Positions 63,107 through 64,000 of a DNA stretch of 64,000 nucleotides are shown piece after piece. Position numbers and translations under genes: made by a program. Location of the stretch: positions 121,983 through 185,982 of the forward strand of contig JAIUNL010000007.1 of assembly GCA_020161835.1 (NCBI GenBank). Direction: 5' to 3'. The DNA is from Bacteroidota bacterium (GTDB lineage: Bacteria; Bacteroidota; JABWAT01). Under the pieces are notes generated by a model. The model had not been told where the DNA came from. It did not search any database and was given only the letters and a program-made list of their open reading frames with translations. The stretch's first letter is position 1. Every line of letters begins with the position of its first letter.

Positions 63107-64000
63107 ATGAAAAGTATACGTTTACTTTTTCTTGTCTTGTTTTTGCCTGTCATTGGCTTTGCCCAGGCCTCAATTGGTTTCAAATCCTACTTTTACCTGA
63201 AACCCACCGGGTTACAAATACCGGCACTCGACAGCAAAGGATATAATCCGCTTTTTCCTGAGTCGGTTACCAATCTGGCAGATCAGAATCCTGCTGCACT
63301 TTCAGATTTTAAATCCATACAAACCGGAATTTCCTGGCGGATTTTTTCTAAACTTGAACCTGATATCTGGGTTAATGAATTCAGCCAGGCTCAACCACTT
63401 GTCCCTGCTTCTGCAGGTTTTGTTTATCCGGTAAATTCCTTCGTTTTCGGATTAGGCTATGTTCAGAAATATAATTCAAGACTTTTTTCTGAAGACGAAA
63501 TTTCAACACTTGAACAACCAGAAGGTACTGGTACAACCTGGACTTGGGAGGAAGAATCCGTCCTCCATTATTTTTCCCTTTCAGGGGCATGGAAATCAGA
63601 AAATATGCTGTCCTCGTCAGACCAGTTTTCAGCAGGAATTCACGTTGGGTTTAACCAACTGTACTTTTATGAAAAAATATATACTTCAACCGCCAAATCC
63701 TCCTCAAACGGGTTTTCATGGGCTGCAGGACTTCAGTATATGATCAACTTTGAAAATGAGTACCAAGTAAAATCAGGGCTCTTTTTTGAAAAAGGATCAA
63801 AAATTGATGCAACGGTTAAATATGTTTCTGGACATGATGAGATTAAACAATATGATGAGGATACAACAGGTAATAACGGGAAAATTCCTGTCAGGTATTT
63901 AACACCCAAATCCTGGCCAATGATTGCCGATTTCCCTGACCGGCTTCATGGTGGGTTTGAACTCACTACCCCAGAAAAGATTTCCTTTTCCTTACAGGGA
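63107..64000 (+). CDS. Predicted outer-membrane barrel, second tandem copy (cut by window end)
   Basis: An open frame of 298 codons continues to the last base, so the 3' end is missing. It starts with a signal peptide (KSIRLLFLVLFLPVIGFAQ) and the same FKSYFYLKPTGLQIPALDSK region as the previous copy. The last 179 bases (63822-64000) differ from the matching part of the first copy at only three positions. Earlier portions show far more differences. By analogy with the first copy it should end about 330 bases beyond the window. Confidence 0.8.
   Translation, partial: MKSIRLLFLVLFLPVIGFAQASIGFKSYFYLKPTGLQIPALDSKGYNPLFPESVTNLADQNPAALSDFKSIQTGISWRIFSKLEPDIWVNEFSQAQPLVPASAGFVYPVNSFVFGLGYVQKYNSRLFSEDEISTLEQPEGTGTTWTWEEESVLHYFSLSGAWKSENMLSSSDQFSAGIHVGFNQLYFYEKIYTSTAKSSSNGFSWAAGLQYMINFENEYQVKSGLFFEKGSKIDATVKYVSGHDEIKQYDEDTTGNNGKIPVRYLTPKSWPMIADFPDRLHGGFELTTPEKISFSLQG

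Noticed and set aside
1..64000. tRNA, rRNA, prophage or toxin-antitoxin loci
   Set aside because: I looked for cloverleaf-like GC-rich segments, integrases and paired small genes in the gaps, and saw none.

Overview
The window looks like chromosome from a Gram-negative bacterium of the Bacteroidota/Chlorobiota/Ignavibacteria (FCB) neighbourhood. Supporting signs are a secreted M4 protease ending in a C-terminal sorting-type domain with an NPFNPST motif, several lipoproteins, a TolC/RND/adaptor efflux set, outer-membrane barrels ending in Phe, and moderately low GC. Many genes have a visible GGAG-type ribosome binding site and some use TTG or GTG starts. The phylum is inferred from these traits; no 16S gene is present. 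I found no rRNA, tRNA, CRISPR array, prophage or insertion sequence.

Layout. 0-10 kb: ispE (cut by the window edge, minus), then a plus-strand run: glutamate/dicarboxylate symporter, TPR protein, HAD nucleotidase, polysaccharide-deacetylase-like protein, polysaccharide flippase, HAD-IB phosphatase, membrane-anchored unknown, DinB-like protein, Xaa-Pro dipeptidase. 10-15 kb: two minus genes, a lipoprotein metzincin protease and pyruvate phosphate dikinase. 15-22 kb: two small coiled-coil envelope proteins, a perfect heptamer array, an EVE-domain protein, a large secreted six-hairpin glycosidase, then Rieske protein, an AAA+ ATPase of unknown role and YqgE. 22-24 kb: Hpt protein and lysine 6-aminotransferase (minus). 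24-37 kb: accB, accC, gcvH, guaA, a periplasmic-binding-fold protein, radC, a lipoprotein and LysM protein pair, phoH, then thiolase, 3-hydroxybutyryl-CoA dehydrogenase and acyl-CoA dehydrogenase, a small lipoprotein and a SemiSWEET. 37-44 kb: M4 protease and queC (minus), rfbC with a coupled unknown, htpG. 44-52 kb: a minus-strand efflux block (RND pump, adaptor, TolC, TetR regulator) and a MoeB-rhodanese protein. 52-64 kb: recQ, a FabH-like ketosynthase, purE-purK, uvrC, a cation diffusion facilitator, a lipoprotein, and three outer-membrane-barrel genes, the last two a tandem duplication.

Most genes are housekeeping or envelope functions. Functional groups are: CoA/fatty-acid metabolism (accBC and the thl-hbd-acd operon), surface polysaccharide export (4.1-7.0 kb), purine synthesis (guaA, purEK), drug efflux with its own TetR regulator and visible operators, and envelope proteins.

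The most unusual material is non-coding. Short 7-bp arrays all fitting the form AGTNNNA occur in five gaps. Two families of palindromic repeats lie between genes: a TGTAACACCGACC type and an ATCCCGGA-TCAAG-TCCGGGAT type. A perfect 20-bp inverted repeat brackets the region upstream of the M4 protease. Among proteins, the AAA+ ATPase beside Rieske/YqgE, the lipoprotein metzincin, and the duplicated barrel genes with an almost identical internal tract stand out.
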